In this document: piece after piece, positions 41,457 to 49,507 of the stretch | Position numbering within the stretch: position 1 is the first letter of the stretch | Layout: each line of letters starts with the position of its first letter | Assembly: GCF_030269925.1 (NCBI RefSeq) | Contig: NC_085135.1 | Location: forward strand, 10,602,753-10,666,752 | DNA: 64,000 bases | Direction: 5' to 3' | Source of the DNA: Bombyx mori | Lineage: Eukaryota; Arthropoda; Insecta; Lepidoptera; Bombycidae | Notes under the pieces: model-generated | Database searches by the model: none | What the model saw: only the letters and a program-made list of their open reading frames with translations | Told to the model about the DNA's origin: nothing | Program-made: the position numbers and the translations under genes

Positions 41457-41842
41457 GGCCTTCGCATCGCTGTCGGCCGTTGCCACCGATGTCTGAATTG
41501 AGCCGAAAACTTCACTTACCTTAAGTTTACCATTAAGTTTAAGTCTAAAAAACCTTAGTTACTCCTTATATCATCAGCTATCTATTAGTGAAAGTCTCGT
41601 CAAAATCGGTCCAGTCGTTCCAGAGATTAGCCGGAACAAACAGACAGACAGACAAAAATTGTAAAAAATGTTATTTTGGTGTATGTACCGTATATATATT
41701 TATATGCATGTGGTAAAAAGCGGTTATTTCAATATTACAAACAGACACTCCAATTTTATTTATGTGTATACATTCGAAATTCCCGAGAATTTTCATGTTA
41801 AAATACAATCCAAATCACTTTTAAACGCGGTAAAAATGTACT
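41457..41842. other. Unassigned interspersed repeat, left flank of the solo LTR
   Basis: Contains TCAAAATCGGTCCAGTCGTT and (ACAG)n-type CAGACAGACAGAC, features of common lepidopteran interspersed repeats, but no clear ends. No ORF. Confidence 0.4.
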
Positions 41843-42005
41843 TGACGGCGTTAACAATATTTCTAATAAACATCACGTGCAACAGGCGTGACTCACACAA
41901 GCCGGGTGCGCCGGCCGTGTCGTTTCACTCGTGCAACAGAAGTGACTCATAAGCCAGCTGCGCCGGCTAGTATAAAAAGGCGGTGCGTGCCTTGCGAGAA
42001 ACCAA

Positions 42006-42039
42006 CATTCTCGCTCACGACTCGGTCGTGCGCGGACGT
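42006..42039 (+). promoter_or_regulatory. J3 promoter: initiator plus DPE
   Basis: CATTC with A+1 at 42007 and GGACGT at 42034-42039 (+28 to +33), identical spacing to J1 and J2. The LTR TATA box at 41971 lies 36 bp upstream of +1, so the insertion may also have captured that element. A second GCGGACGTGC occurs at 42141 (109 bp downstream) in a diverged direct repeat, but without an initiator at the right place. Confidence 0.78.
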
Positions 42040-42235
42040 GCTTTCCGATCCGTGGCCCGCTTGCGAGCTGCGTCTCTGAACTCACAGTTGTGCTCGACAG
42101 TGTAGTGACCGTGAATACATCGTGCGTACAATTCAGTAGTGCGGACGTGCCGATCCGTTGGTCGCTTGCGATCTGCGTATCGAGGTCCATTTTTGTGCGC
42201 TAAAGTTTTGTAACCGCGAACCCACCCTTACCAAC

Positions 42236-42514
42236 TGCCTTTTTCAAGGCAAAACCAATCGCTACGTTCAGCTTCCTGTGGCACTCACAGGCTAGCGATT
42301 TCCTAACCCTTCCCAAAAACAACAGTCTTTTTCAAGACTAGACCCCCGCTCGCGATTCTGCCTGCTGTAGCACTATACAGCCCGAGCGGGTTCCTTTCCT
42401 TTTCCCCGCCGATTGCCGTTTTCACGGCATAGGCATTCCCCCCCCCCCTGCTCCTTGCTGTCCTGCAGCACAGGGGGGTTACAAATCCTATCCGGGGCCT
42501 CGCCTTTCGGCGAG
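42236..42514 (+). other. Repeated structured hairpin cassettes in the J3 5' leader
   Basis: Small hairpins with the same loop TTTC: TGCCTT/AAGGCA (42236-42251), AGTCTT/AAGACT (42324-42339), TGCCGT/ACGGCA (42414-42429), CTCGCC/GGCGAG (42499-42514). After each of the first three comes a larger two-part hairpin: outer stem AATCGCTA/TAGCGATT with inner CCTGTG/CACAGG; outer CCCGCTCG/CGAGCGGG with inner GCTGTA/TACAGC; outer CCCCCCTG/CAGGGGGG with inner TGCTG/CAGCA. In the first two, the left bulge is 10-11 nt, the right bulge a single C, and the loop starts GCACT. Stems differ in sequence but keep pairing. Period 85-90 nt. The role is unknown. Confidence 0.78.
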
Positions 42515-42526
42515 TTCAACAAAAGT

Positions 42527-42547
42527 CCCGGGGCCGCCCCCCCCGGG
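42527..42547 (+). other. G/C hairpin just before J3 ORF1
   Basis: CCCGGGG pairs with CCCCGGG across a 7-nt loop, 14 nt upstream of the AUG. The same CCCGGGGCCGCCCC block precedes ORF1 in J1 and J2, so it is a conserved leader element. Confidence 0.6.
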
Positions 42548-42561
42548 CAAGAAGACCGAAG

Positions 42562-44196
42562 ATGAGCGAAGATTTTGTGTGCGACAGTGATAGTGCTAGG
42601 GACATTGTCGGGTTCCTCCGGGATAGGTACCCGTCAATTAGGGCCGAGTATCTCAGCTATAGGGCCTCTCGTGGCAATCCCTCCCCCCCCGCGTCCGTCG
42701 CCGCGTATTTCAACCGTGCCTCGGAGGCACGCCGCGCGCCCCCCGCCGCCGCGTTAAGTTCGAGCGCACGTTCCGACGATGCGGCTCACATAGCGCCTAG
42801 CGCTACCCCCACCCCCGCGCCCGCGTCGACTACGTCATCGCGCGTTTCGTCCGTCGCGACCTCGATCGTTTCGAGTTCAGGCTCCGATACCGAATCGGAG
42901 ATGGATTTCGAATCCGCGTCAAGCCCTCAGCCTGGAACTTCGGATGGGTTCCAAACCGTAACGCGCGGTAAAAAGCGTACTCGCGCCGTGGAGTCCCGGA
43001 GCTCCACGACGAAGCAGACTAAATCCGCGACCGCCTCCCGCCCGCAGGTAGTCGTGACACCGGAGTCGGACTCCGCTCGCCGTGTAACCCCACCGCCGCG
43101 TCCCAAACCCGCGCCCGCTCCTAAAGTAGCTGCCCCGCCCCCGCTGATTCTCCAGGAAAAAACTGCGTGGAACCGCGTTTCCCAGGCCCTTCAGGCAAAT
43201 AAAATTAATTATACCCATGCGCGTAACGTCGCGCATGGGATTCAGATAAAGGTCGCAACGCCGGGCGACCATAGGGCCCTCTCTTCATACCTCCGAAAGG
43301 AGAACATAGGTTTTCACACCTATGCTCTTCAGGAGGACCGCGAGCTCCGCGTAGTAATACGCGGAGTCCCAAAAGAGCTAGATATCGAGTACATTAAGGA
43401 GGATCTGACCGCTCAGTCCCTCCCGCTAGTTAGTGTGCACCGGATGCACAGTGGGCGGGGCAAACAGCCCTACAACATGATTCTAGTAGCGCTAGAACCC
43501 ACCCCGGAGGCCAAAAAGAAGATCGCATGTCTCACGACAATTTGCGGCCTATCCGGGATCTCAATTGAAGCCCCCCATAGACGTGGCACTCCCGGGCAGT
43601 GCTACAGATGCCAGCTTTACGGCCACTCGGCTCGTAATTGCCACGCGCGCCCCCGCTGCGTAAAGTGCCTCGGCGACCACGCCACACTAGATTGCTCGCG
43701 TGTTAGGGAAACCGCGACCGAACCTCCAAGCTGTGTCCTATGCCTTAAGCAAGGGCACCCCGCGAACTACCGTGGATGTCCTAGGGCTCCGCGAAAACGT
43801 CCGACCCACCCAGCCCCCCGAACCGTCGGCCCAAAGACTTCGGCGCCTTCAGTGCCGAAACCCGCCTTCGTGCCGGCTGCAGTTCCCACGGTGTCGGCGT
43901 GGAAAAAACCGCTGCCGTATACGAAGGCGGGAACGGAAACCGCACCCCCGCCCCCGCTCGTGACACGCCCCGCGCCCCAGCCCCTGCTCGCACCTCGCCC
44001 CGCGCCCGCGTTCCGTCCCCCGCAACCCTCTGCCGCCAACGACTTCGCGCTCGTGCGTGACTTCGTCACCGCGGTCAACTTCGACCGTCTGCGATCGTTC
44101 GCTGACGCTATCCGTAGGTCGGTAACCCCCGAACAGCGGCTCGCGGCCGCTTTCGATCACATGGACGTTTACGAGTCCGTGTCGCGTACGTTATAA
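42562..44196 (+). CDS. J3 ORF1: Jockey gag-like RNA-binding protein, intact
   Basis: 544 residues starting MSEDFVCDSDSARDIVGFLR. Acidic/Ser patch SSSGSDTESEMDFES near 110-125. The conserved central domain (WNRVSQALQANKINYTHARN, then HRMHSGRGKQPYNMILVALE) is about residues 195-315. Knuckles CYRCQLYGHSARNC, CVKCLGDHATLDC and CVLCLKQGHPANYRGC lie at about 355-415; the tail is Pro/Ala-rich. It binds element RNA and forms the particle with ORF2. The N-terminal 90 or so residues differ from J1 ORF1, although the downstream part is nearly the same. ORF2 starts 18 nt after the stop. Confidence 0.95.
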   Translation: MSEDFVCDSDSARDIVGFLRDRYPSIRAEYLSYRASRGNPSPPASVAAYFNRASEARRAPPAAALSSSARSDDAAHIAPSATPTPAPASTTSSRVSSVATSIVSSSGSDTESEMDFESASSPQPGTSDGFQTVTRGKKRTRAVESRSSTTKQTKSATASRPQVVVTPESDSARRVTPPPRPKPAPAPKVAAPPPLILQEKTAWNRVSQALQANKINYTHARNVAHGIQIKVATPGDHRALSSYLRKENIGFHTYALQEDRELRVVIRGVPKELDIEYIKEDLTAQSLPLVSVHRMHSGRGKQPYNMILVALEPTPEAKKKIACLTTICGLSGISIEAPHRRGTPGQCYRCQLYGHSARNCHARPRCVKCLGDHATLDCSRVRETATEPPSCVLCLKQGHPANYRGCPRAPRKRPTHPAPRTVGPKTSAPSVPKPAFVPAAVPTVSAWKKPLPYTKAGTETAPPPPLVTRPAPQPLLAPRPAPAFRPPQPSAANDFALVRDFVTAVNFDRLRSFADAIRRSVTPEQRLAAAFDHMDVYESVSRTL

Positions 44197-44214
44197 AATC
44201 TTTACCGGTAACCA

Positions 44215-47097
44215 ATGGCGCAAAAAGGTAGAGAAAAACCGTATTCCCTTACGTTAGCATTCTACAATGCTAACGGACTCGCGCGGCAACGCGATCAAAT
44301 TTTCGAATTCCTCCGCGATAATCTTGTAGATATTCTATTAGTGCAGGAAACCTGTCTGAAGCCCTCGCGTCGCGACCCGAAAGTCGCGAATTACGTCATG
44401 GTTAGGAATGACAGACTCACCGCCTCCAAAGGCGGGACTGCCATTTACTATAGGCGGGCCCTGCACGTTGTCCCTCTCGATACTCCCTCGCTCTCACATA
44501 TCGAGGCGTCAGTGTGCCGTATCTCGCTGACGGGACACCAGCCGATCGTCATCGCATCCGTTTATCTCCCCCCGGACAAGCCCCTTCTGAGCAGTGACAT
44601 CGAGTCACTGTTCGGCATGGGAGACTCCGTCATCCTGGCAGGCGATTTAAATTGCCACCACACTAGGTGGAACTGCCATCGTACTAACGTTAACGGTAGG
44701 CGTCTCGACGCGTTTATAGACGACCTCACCTTTGAAATAGTCGGTCCCCCAACTCCAACATGTTATCCGTATAACATCGCGCTCCGTCCGAGCACTATAG
44801 ACCTGGCATTGCTTAGGAACGTAACTCTGCGCTTGCGTTCCATCGAAGCAATGTCAGAGCTCGACTCAGACCACCGACCTGTCGTTATGCAGCTCGGTCG
44901 CCCCCACAACCCAGTCACTGTTACGAGGACCATGGTGGATTGGAATAAGCTGGGCACGTGCCTAGCCGACACCGCTCCGCCAATCCTCCCTTACGGCCCG
45001 GATTCGAATCTATCCCCCGAGGACACCGTCGAATCCATAAACATCATTACCGATCACATCTCTTCCGCGATCATTAGATCTTCAAAAGAAGTCGATGTGG
45101 AGGACAGCTTCCACCGCATCAGACTGTCCCCCGATCTTAGGAATCTCTTAAGAGTTAGGAACGCGGCAATCCGGGCCTACGATCGTCTTCCCACGCATTC
45201 AAACCGGATTCGGATGCGTCGTCTACAACGCGAAGTCCACTCCCGCCTAAGCGACGCGCGTAACGATAATTGGCATAGTTATCTAGAACAACTCGCGTCC
45301 TCCCACCAAGCATACTGGCGACTAGCTAGGACTCTCAAATCCGAAACTACCGCTACTATGCCTCCCCTCATACGCCCTTCAGGCCAACCACCGGCATTCG
45401 ATGACGATGACAAGGCTGAGCTGCTGGCCGATGCACTGCAAGAGCAGTGCACCACCAGCACTCAACACGCGGACCCCGAACACACCGAGTTAGTCGACAG
45501 GGAGGTCGAGCGCAGAGCTTCCCTGCCGCCCTCGGACGCGTTACCCCCCATTACCACTGACGAAGTTAGAGACGCGATCCACAATCTCCAACCTAGGAAG
45601 GCACCCGGCTCCGAAGGCATCCACAACCGCGCGCTAAAATTTTTGCCAGTCCAACTGATAGCAATGTTGGCTACAATTTTAAATGCCGCTATGACGCACT
45701 GCATCTTTCCCGCGGTGTGGAAAGAAGCGGACGTTATCGGTATACATAAGCCGGGCAAACCGACAAACGAAACTTCTAGTTACCGTCCGATTAGTCTCCT
45801 CCCGACGATAGGAAAAATTTACGAACGGCTCCTTAGGAAACGCCTCTGGGATTTTGTTACCGCGAACAAAATTCTCATTGACGAACAGTTCGGATTCCGC
45901 TCTAAACACTCGTGCGTACAACAAGTGCACCGCCTCACGGAGCACATTCTGATAGGACTAAATAGGCGTAAACAAATCCCGACCGGCGCCCTCTTCTTCG
46001 ACATCGCGAAGGCGTTCGACAAAGTCTGGCACAACGGTTTAATTTATAAACTGTACAACATGGGAGTGCCAGACAGACTCGTGCTCATCATACGAGACTT
46101 CTTGTCGAACCGTTCGTTTCGATATCGAGTAGAGGGAACTCGTTCTCGTCCCCGTCAACTGACCGCCGGAGTCCCGCAAGGCTCCGCGCTCTCCCCGTTA
46201 TTATTTAGTTTGTATATCAATGATATACCCCGGTCTCCGGAGACCCATCTAGCGCTCTTCGCCGATGACACGGCTATCTACTACTCGTGTAGGAAGATGT
46301 CGCTGCTTCATCGGCGACTCCAGATCGCAGTAGCCACCATGGGACAGTGGTTCCGGAAGTGGCGAATAGACATCAACCCCACGAAAAGCGCAGCGGTGCT
46401 CTTCAAAAGGGGTCGCCCTCCGAACATCACTTCGAGCATCCCACTCCGTAGTAGGCGCGCAAACACCTCCGCCGTTAGCCCCGTCACTCTCTTTGGCCAG
46501 CCCATACCGTGGGCCTCGCAGGTCAAATACCTAGGCGTCACCCTCGACAGAGGGATGACATTCCGTCCCCATATAAAAACGGTACGCGACCGCGCCGCGT
46601 TTATTCTAGGACGACTCTATCCAATGCTTTGTAGTCGAAGCAAACTGTCCCTCCGCAATAAGGTAACCCTCTACAAAACTTGTATACGCCCCGTCATGAC
46701 GTATGCAAGCGTAGTGTTCGCTCACGCAGCCCGCACCAACTTGAAATCCCTTCAGGTTATTCAATCACGATTCTGCAGGATAGCCGTCGGAGCGCCTTGG
46801 TTCCTTAGGAATGTGGATCTCCACGACGACCTGGAGCTCGACTCTTTCAGTAAGTATCTACAGTCGGCATCGCTGCGCCATTTTGAGAAGGCGGCACGAC
46901 ATGAGAACCCTCTCATCGTAGCCGCTGGAAATTACATACCCGACCCAGTAGACCGAATGGTAAACCGTCGACGTCGCCCAAAGCACGTCATTACGGATCC
47001 TCCTGATCCATTAACGGTGCTTTTAGGCACCACAAGCACCGGTCACCGTCCTCGTCGAACCCGTCGCTTGCGACGAAGGGCTCGACGAGCGAACTAA
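44215..47097 (+). CDS. J3 ORF2: endonuclease/reverse transcriptase, intact
   Basis: 960 residues. AP-endonuclease (about 1-230): LAFYNANGLARQRDQIFEFL, VDILLVQETCLKPSRRD (catalytic E), LAGDLNCHHTRWNC (D, N), ELDSDHRPVVMQL (D, H). RT (about 460-740): RKAPGSEGIHNRALKF, SYRPISLLPTIGKIYERLL, FGFRSKHSCVQQVH, GALFFDIAKAFDKVW (D), GVPQGSALSPLLFSLYIND, LALFADDTAIYYS (FADD near 682), INPTKSAAVLFKRG, VKYLGVTLDRGMTF. The basic C-terminus ends RRLRRRARRAN. It nicks the target and copies the RNA at the nick. One variation: SEG in place of SDG in the first RT block, which J1 and J4 keep as SDG. Confidence 0.95.
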   Translation: MAQKGREKPYSLTLAFYNANGLARQRDQIFEFLRDNLVDILLVQETCLKPSRRDPKVANYVMVRNDRLTASKGGTAIYYRRALHVVPLDTPSLSHIEASVCRISLTGHQPIVIASVYLPPDKPLLSSDIESLFGMGDSVILAGDLNCHHTRWNCHRTNVNGRRLDAFIDDLTFEIVGPPTPTCYPYNIALRPSTIDLALLRNVTLRLRSIEAMSELDSDHRPVVMQLGRPHNPVTVTRTMVDWNKLGTCLADTAPPILPYGPDSNLSPEDTVESINIITDHISSAIIRSSKEVDVEDSFHRIRLSPDLRNLLRVRNAAIRAYDRLPTHSNRIRMRRLQREVHSRLSDARNDNWHSYLEQLASSHQAYWRLARTLKSETTATMPPLIRPSGQPPAFDDDDKAELLADALQEQCTTSTQHADPEHTELVDREVERRASLPPSDALPPITTDEVRDAIHNLQPRKAPGSEGIHNRALKFLPVQLIAMLATILNAAMTHCIFPAVWKEADVIGIHKPGKPTNETSSYRPISLLPTIGKIYERLLRKRLWDFVTANKILIDEQFGFRSKHSCVQQVHRLTEHILIGLNRRKQIPTGALFFDIAKAFDKVWHNGLIYKLYNMGVPDRLVLIIRDFLSNRSFRYRVEGTRSRPRQLTAGVPQGSALSPLLFSLYINDIPRSPETHLALFADDTAIYYSCRKMSLLHRRLQIAVATMGQWFRKWRIDINPTKSAAVLFKRGRPPNITSSIPLRSRRANTSAVSPVTLFGQPIPWASQVKYLGVTLDRGMTFRPHIKTVRDRAAFILGRLYPMLCSRSKLSLRNKVTLYKTCIRPVMTYASVVFAHAARTNLKSLQVIQSRFCRIAVGAPWFLRNVDLHDDLELDSFSKYLQSASLRHFEKAARHENPLIVAAGNYIPDPVDRMVNRRRRPKHVITDPPDPLTVLLGTTSTGHRPRRTRRLRRRARRAN

Positions 47098-47301
47098 CCC
47101 ATAGACACAGCCCACTGAGTTTCTCGCCGGATCTTCTCAGTGGGTCGCGTTTCCGATCCGGTGGTAGATTCTGCGAAGCACTGCTCTTGCTAGGGTCAGT
47201 GTTAGCAACTCTCCGGTTGAGCCCCGCGAGCTCACCTACTAACGTTAGGGTGAAGCTGAAATAGCCTCTCAAGGCTATCAGCATAGGTAGGGAAAAAAAA
47301 A
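47098..47301 (+). other. J3 3' UTR with terminal hairpin
   Basis: Short GC-balanced UTR containing the hairpin ATAGCC-TCTCAA-GGCTAT (47261-47278), then 14 nt, then poly(A). The same UTR ends J1 and the fragment at 41094. Confidence 0.7.
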
Positions 47302-47513
47302 TATGCGAGAAACATTCGTTGGACTGCGTTTGCCTGGTGCACTTACTATATCCTTGTTACGTTGTGTGATTCAGTGACTGTTGTACGTACTGGTTAAAGT
47401 TGGACAAGTGTTAAAGTGAATTGTTAAGTTATATTGTTGATTAAATCAGGAATCAAAAAGTGACATCGTTTTACTTGGTATTCAACAAGATAATATCTAC
47501 CCTCAAGCTTACA

Positions 47514-48123
47514 TACTCTTATTTCTGAGCCGACCTGTGTGAATGCACTGTTATACTTACTAGGTACATTTGTATTATAAATTTCATTAAAAGTGGTCAA
47601 TTAATGCAAAACTTACAATTTAAGTTCTTCACATTTATATTATTTACTTAATAAATATTATATGTTCGGAACTTAATAAATATAATTTCTGACCCTCTGT
47701 ATTAGGAACCGTCTACCGCAGTAATAGGCTCTGACCTCAACCATACCTCCGTATTAGGGAAAATCGACCCGGCTATTTAAAACATTTTTTTAAATAAGTA
47801 ATTTCTAGAAAAGAAACATAGACTCAACAGTAATACGAAATTTAAATTCCATTTTTGACGATGAAAATTTTTTCCATCTTTAGAAATACTTACAAATGCT
47901 TATTTTTCTTTCTTACTTTCAAAATTTGCGAAATACCTCCGTAATAGGTGCTTTTTTTACCTTATAGGTTGAAACAGGATCATATAATTTTAATTCTAAA
48001 TCATTAAATATTGTTTTGGAAATATGTAGTTTGATATTTTGTCCAATCTGCTTTTTTATATATAAACCTATCAATTGGGGGATTAATGTGATATTTATTT
48101 ATATGTAATGAAATCTCTGTAAT
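47514..48123. other. AT-rich non-coding DNA, right flank of solo LTR
   Basis: Continues the DNA seen at 39.3-41.1 kb: inverted copies of the 15-bp motif at 47714, 47744 and 47934, and a partial one at 47694. No ORF. Confidence 0.6.
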
Positions 48124-48603
48124 TGTTGGGTAGTGACTACGCATGGCATCATCATATACAAACCACTCGCATATTGATGCGAGGTTAGCCCTGATAAAGC
48201 TAACATCAGTTGCAGAGGGGCTTTGTCTCGGTTTATTAACAGTGGAAAACTACTGTAGAGACAGACGCGCCTAGCGGTGTAATTCTGTAGTTTTATTCTT
48301 GTAAAAATAATATTTTTATGATTCTTAATAAAACCATTTACGGTCGCTTGCGCGTGCGCCAGTGTGCAAGGAAAGGTGCGAGAACGTCATCGCGGGGTCG
48401 GGCTCGTGTACAGCGTTCCCGCACTCCCGCGCGGACCGCACCCCGCAAACGGGGCAGCGGCAGTCGGCCACTACTACTGAACGTAACGCCAAAACTGCAC
48501 GCATGCCACGCTCAAGCGCCGCTTCGCTTTCATTAATCTGCTACTGTACTGCTAATGTACAAGAGTCCGCCTTCGTCACGCAAGTGCCGCCATCTTGTTG
48601 ACA
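48124..48603 (+). repeat. Probable 5' LTR of a second BEL/Pao element
   Basis: TGTTGGGTAGTGAC at the start and TTGTTGACA at the end, with AATAAAACC near 48328, directly upstream of a BEL gag. CATTGGATCGCACAC after the end could be the primer site (TGG). No partner LTR in the window. Confidence 0.6.
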
Positions 48604-48654
48604 CATTGGATCGCACACGCAGCGCTGTGAAGAGGGAACAAAATACTCAAAACA

Positions 48655-49507
48655 TGGATAAAACAGACGAAATACACGTGGATGAATCAGCACGAGAAAT
48701 TCATTCGGATATTCTGTGCCCGGAAAAGCACTCTCTCGTGAAGAAGCTTAACACCAAGGTTCCCTTTGAGAGGCAAAGTGGAACATCTGCTGCCAGGAGT
48801 TCCAGGTCGTTAGAGGCAAGGAAAAAGCAATTCGAATGTGAGGCGGCCAAAGCGAGCGCAGAAATACAGCAGAAACTAATTGAACAAAGCTGGCTGCCCT
48901 AGAAGCGGAATCTCAAAAGGTAGAAAATTCGAGAAGTTCGAAATATAATGATGGTGACTCTGTGGATAGATTAGAACAGTGGATTAAAGAATCCTATATA
49001 AAAGAAGCACCCTGCGCTGGCGCAGGCCTCCGTCAATCAGTTAGCGCTATGCACCACTCAAACACACAGTGTCAAGGTTTGATGGCCCGATGCTTGTCCT
49101 CAAGAGATTTACCGCAATTCTACGAGGATCCCTTAGAGTGGCTCAGCTTTAAGCAAGCATACATCGAGTCGTCGGTTTTATACCATTACACTGCAGCGGA
49201 GAGTATGTGGAGACTACGCAAGGCCCTTCCTGGAGAAGCAAGCGAAACCGTCGCTTCACTTCTCATTGGGAACACGTCACCTGAAACCTTAATAGAATCA
49301 TTGGAAATGCGCTACGGCCGGCCCGAAATAATTATTACCAAGATAACACAGCAGCTGAAGAAATTTCCTCCGCTTCCATCAAGTTATCAAGACATAGTTT
49401 CTTTTTCGATAAAAATAAAAAAAAACTATGTAGCAGCTGCACAAACGGTAGGACAACCAGATTATTTACGAAGCCCGGAAATGCTGTCAATTGTTTTAAG
49501 CAAGTAA
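48655..49507 (+). pseudogene. BEL/Pao gag N-terminal part, broken
   Basis: The first frame (from MDKTDEIHVDESAREI, to a stop at 48902) is a charged coiled region. A frame change leads to 48962-49507: DLPQFYEDPLEWLSFKQAYI, YTAAESMWRLRKALPGEASE, LLIGNTSPETLIESLEMRYG, PDYLRSPEMLSIVLSK. That is the DUF1759-type gag of BEL/Pao elements. It ends at a stop where the satellite begins, so the rest of gag and all of pol are missing. This is a different family from the complete element at 26.6-33.1 kb. Confidence 0.82.

Larger units (their letters stand above)
42003..47303 (+). mobile_element. Intact full-length Jockey-clade LINE (copy J3)
   Basis: Plus orientation: leader, ORF1, ORF2, 3' UTR, and a short poly(A) (A9 at 47293-47301). 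A 10-bp target duplication TGCGAGAAAC lies at 41993-42002 and 47304-47313, inside the solo LTR. Both ORFs are open and full length, with all catalytic motifs present, so this copy could be autonomous. It is nearly identical to J1 through most of ORF1 and ORF2 but has a different 5' leader and ORF1 N-terminus. Confidence 0.94.
41843..47513 (+). mobile_element. Solo LTR (same family as 9032-9405) split by Jockey J3
   Basis: Starts TGACGGCGTTAAC at 41843 and ends AAGCTTACA at 47513; halves 41843-42002 and 47304-47513. A 4-bp target duplication TACT lies outside both ends (41839-41842 and 47514-47517). One LTR without an interior is the usual result of LTR-LTR recombination. It is more diverged from the pair at 9-21 kb than those two are from each other, so it is older. 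TATA box TATAAAAAGG at 41971-41980. Confidence 0.88.
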
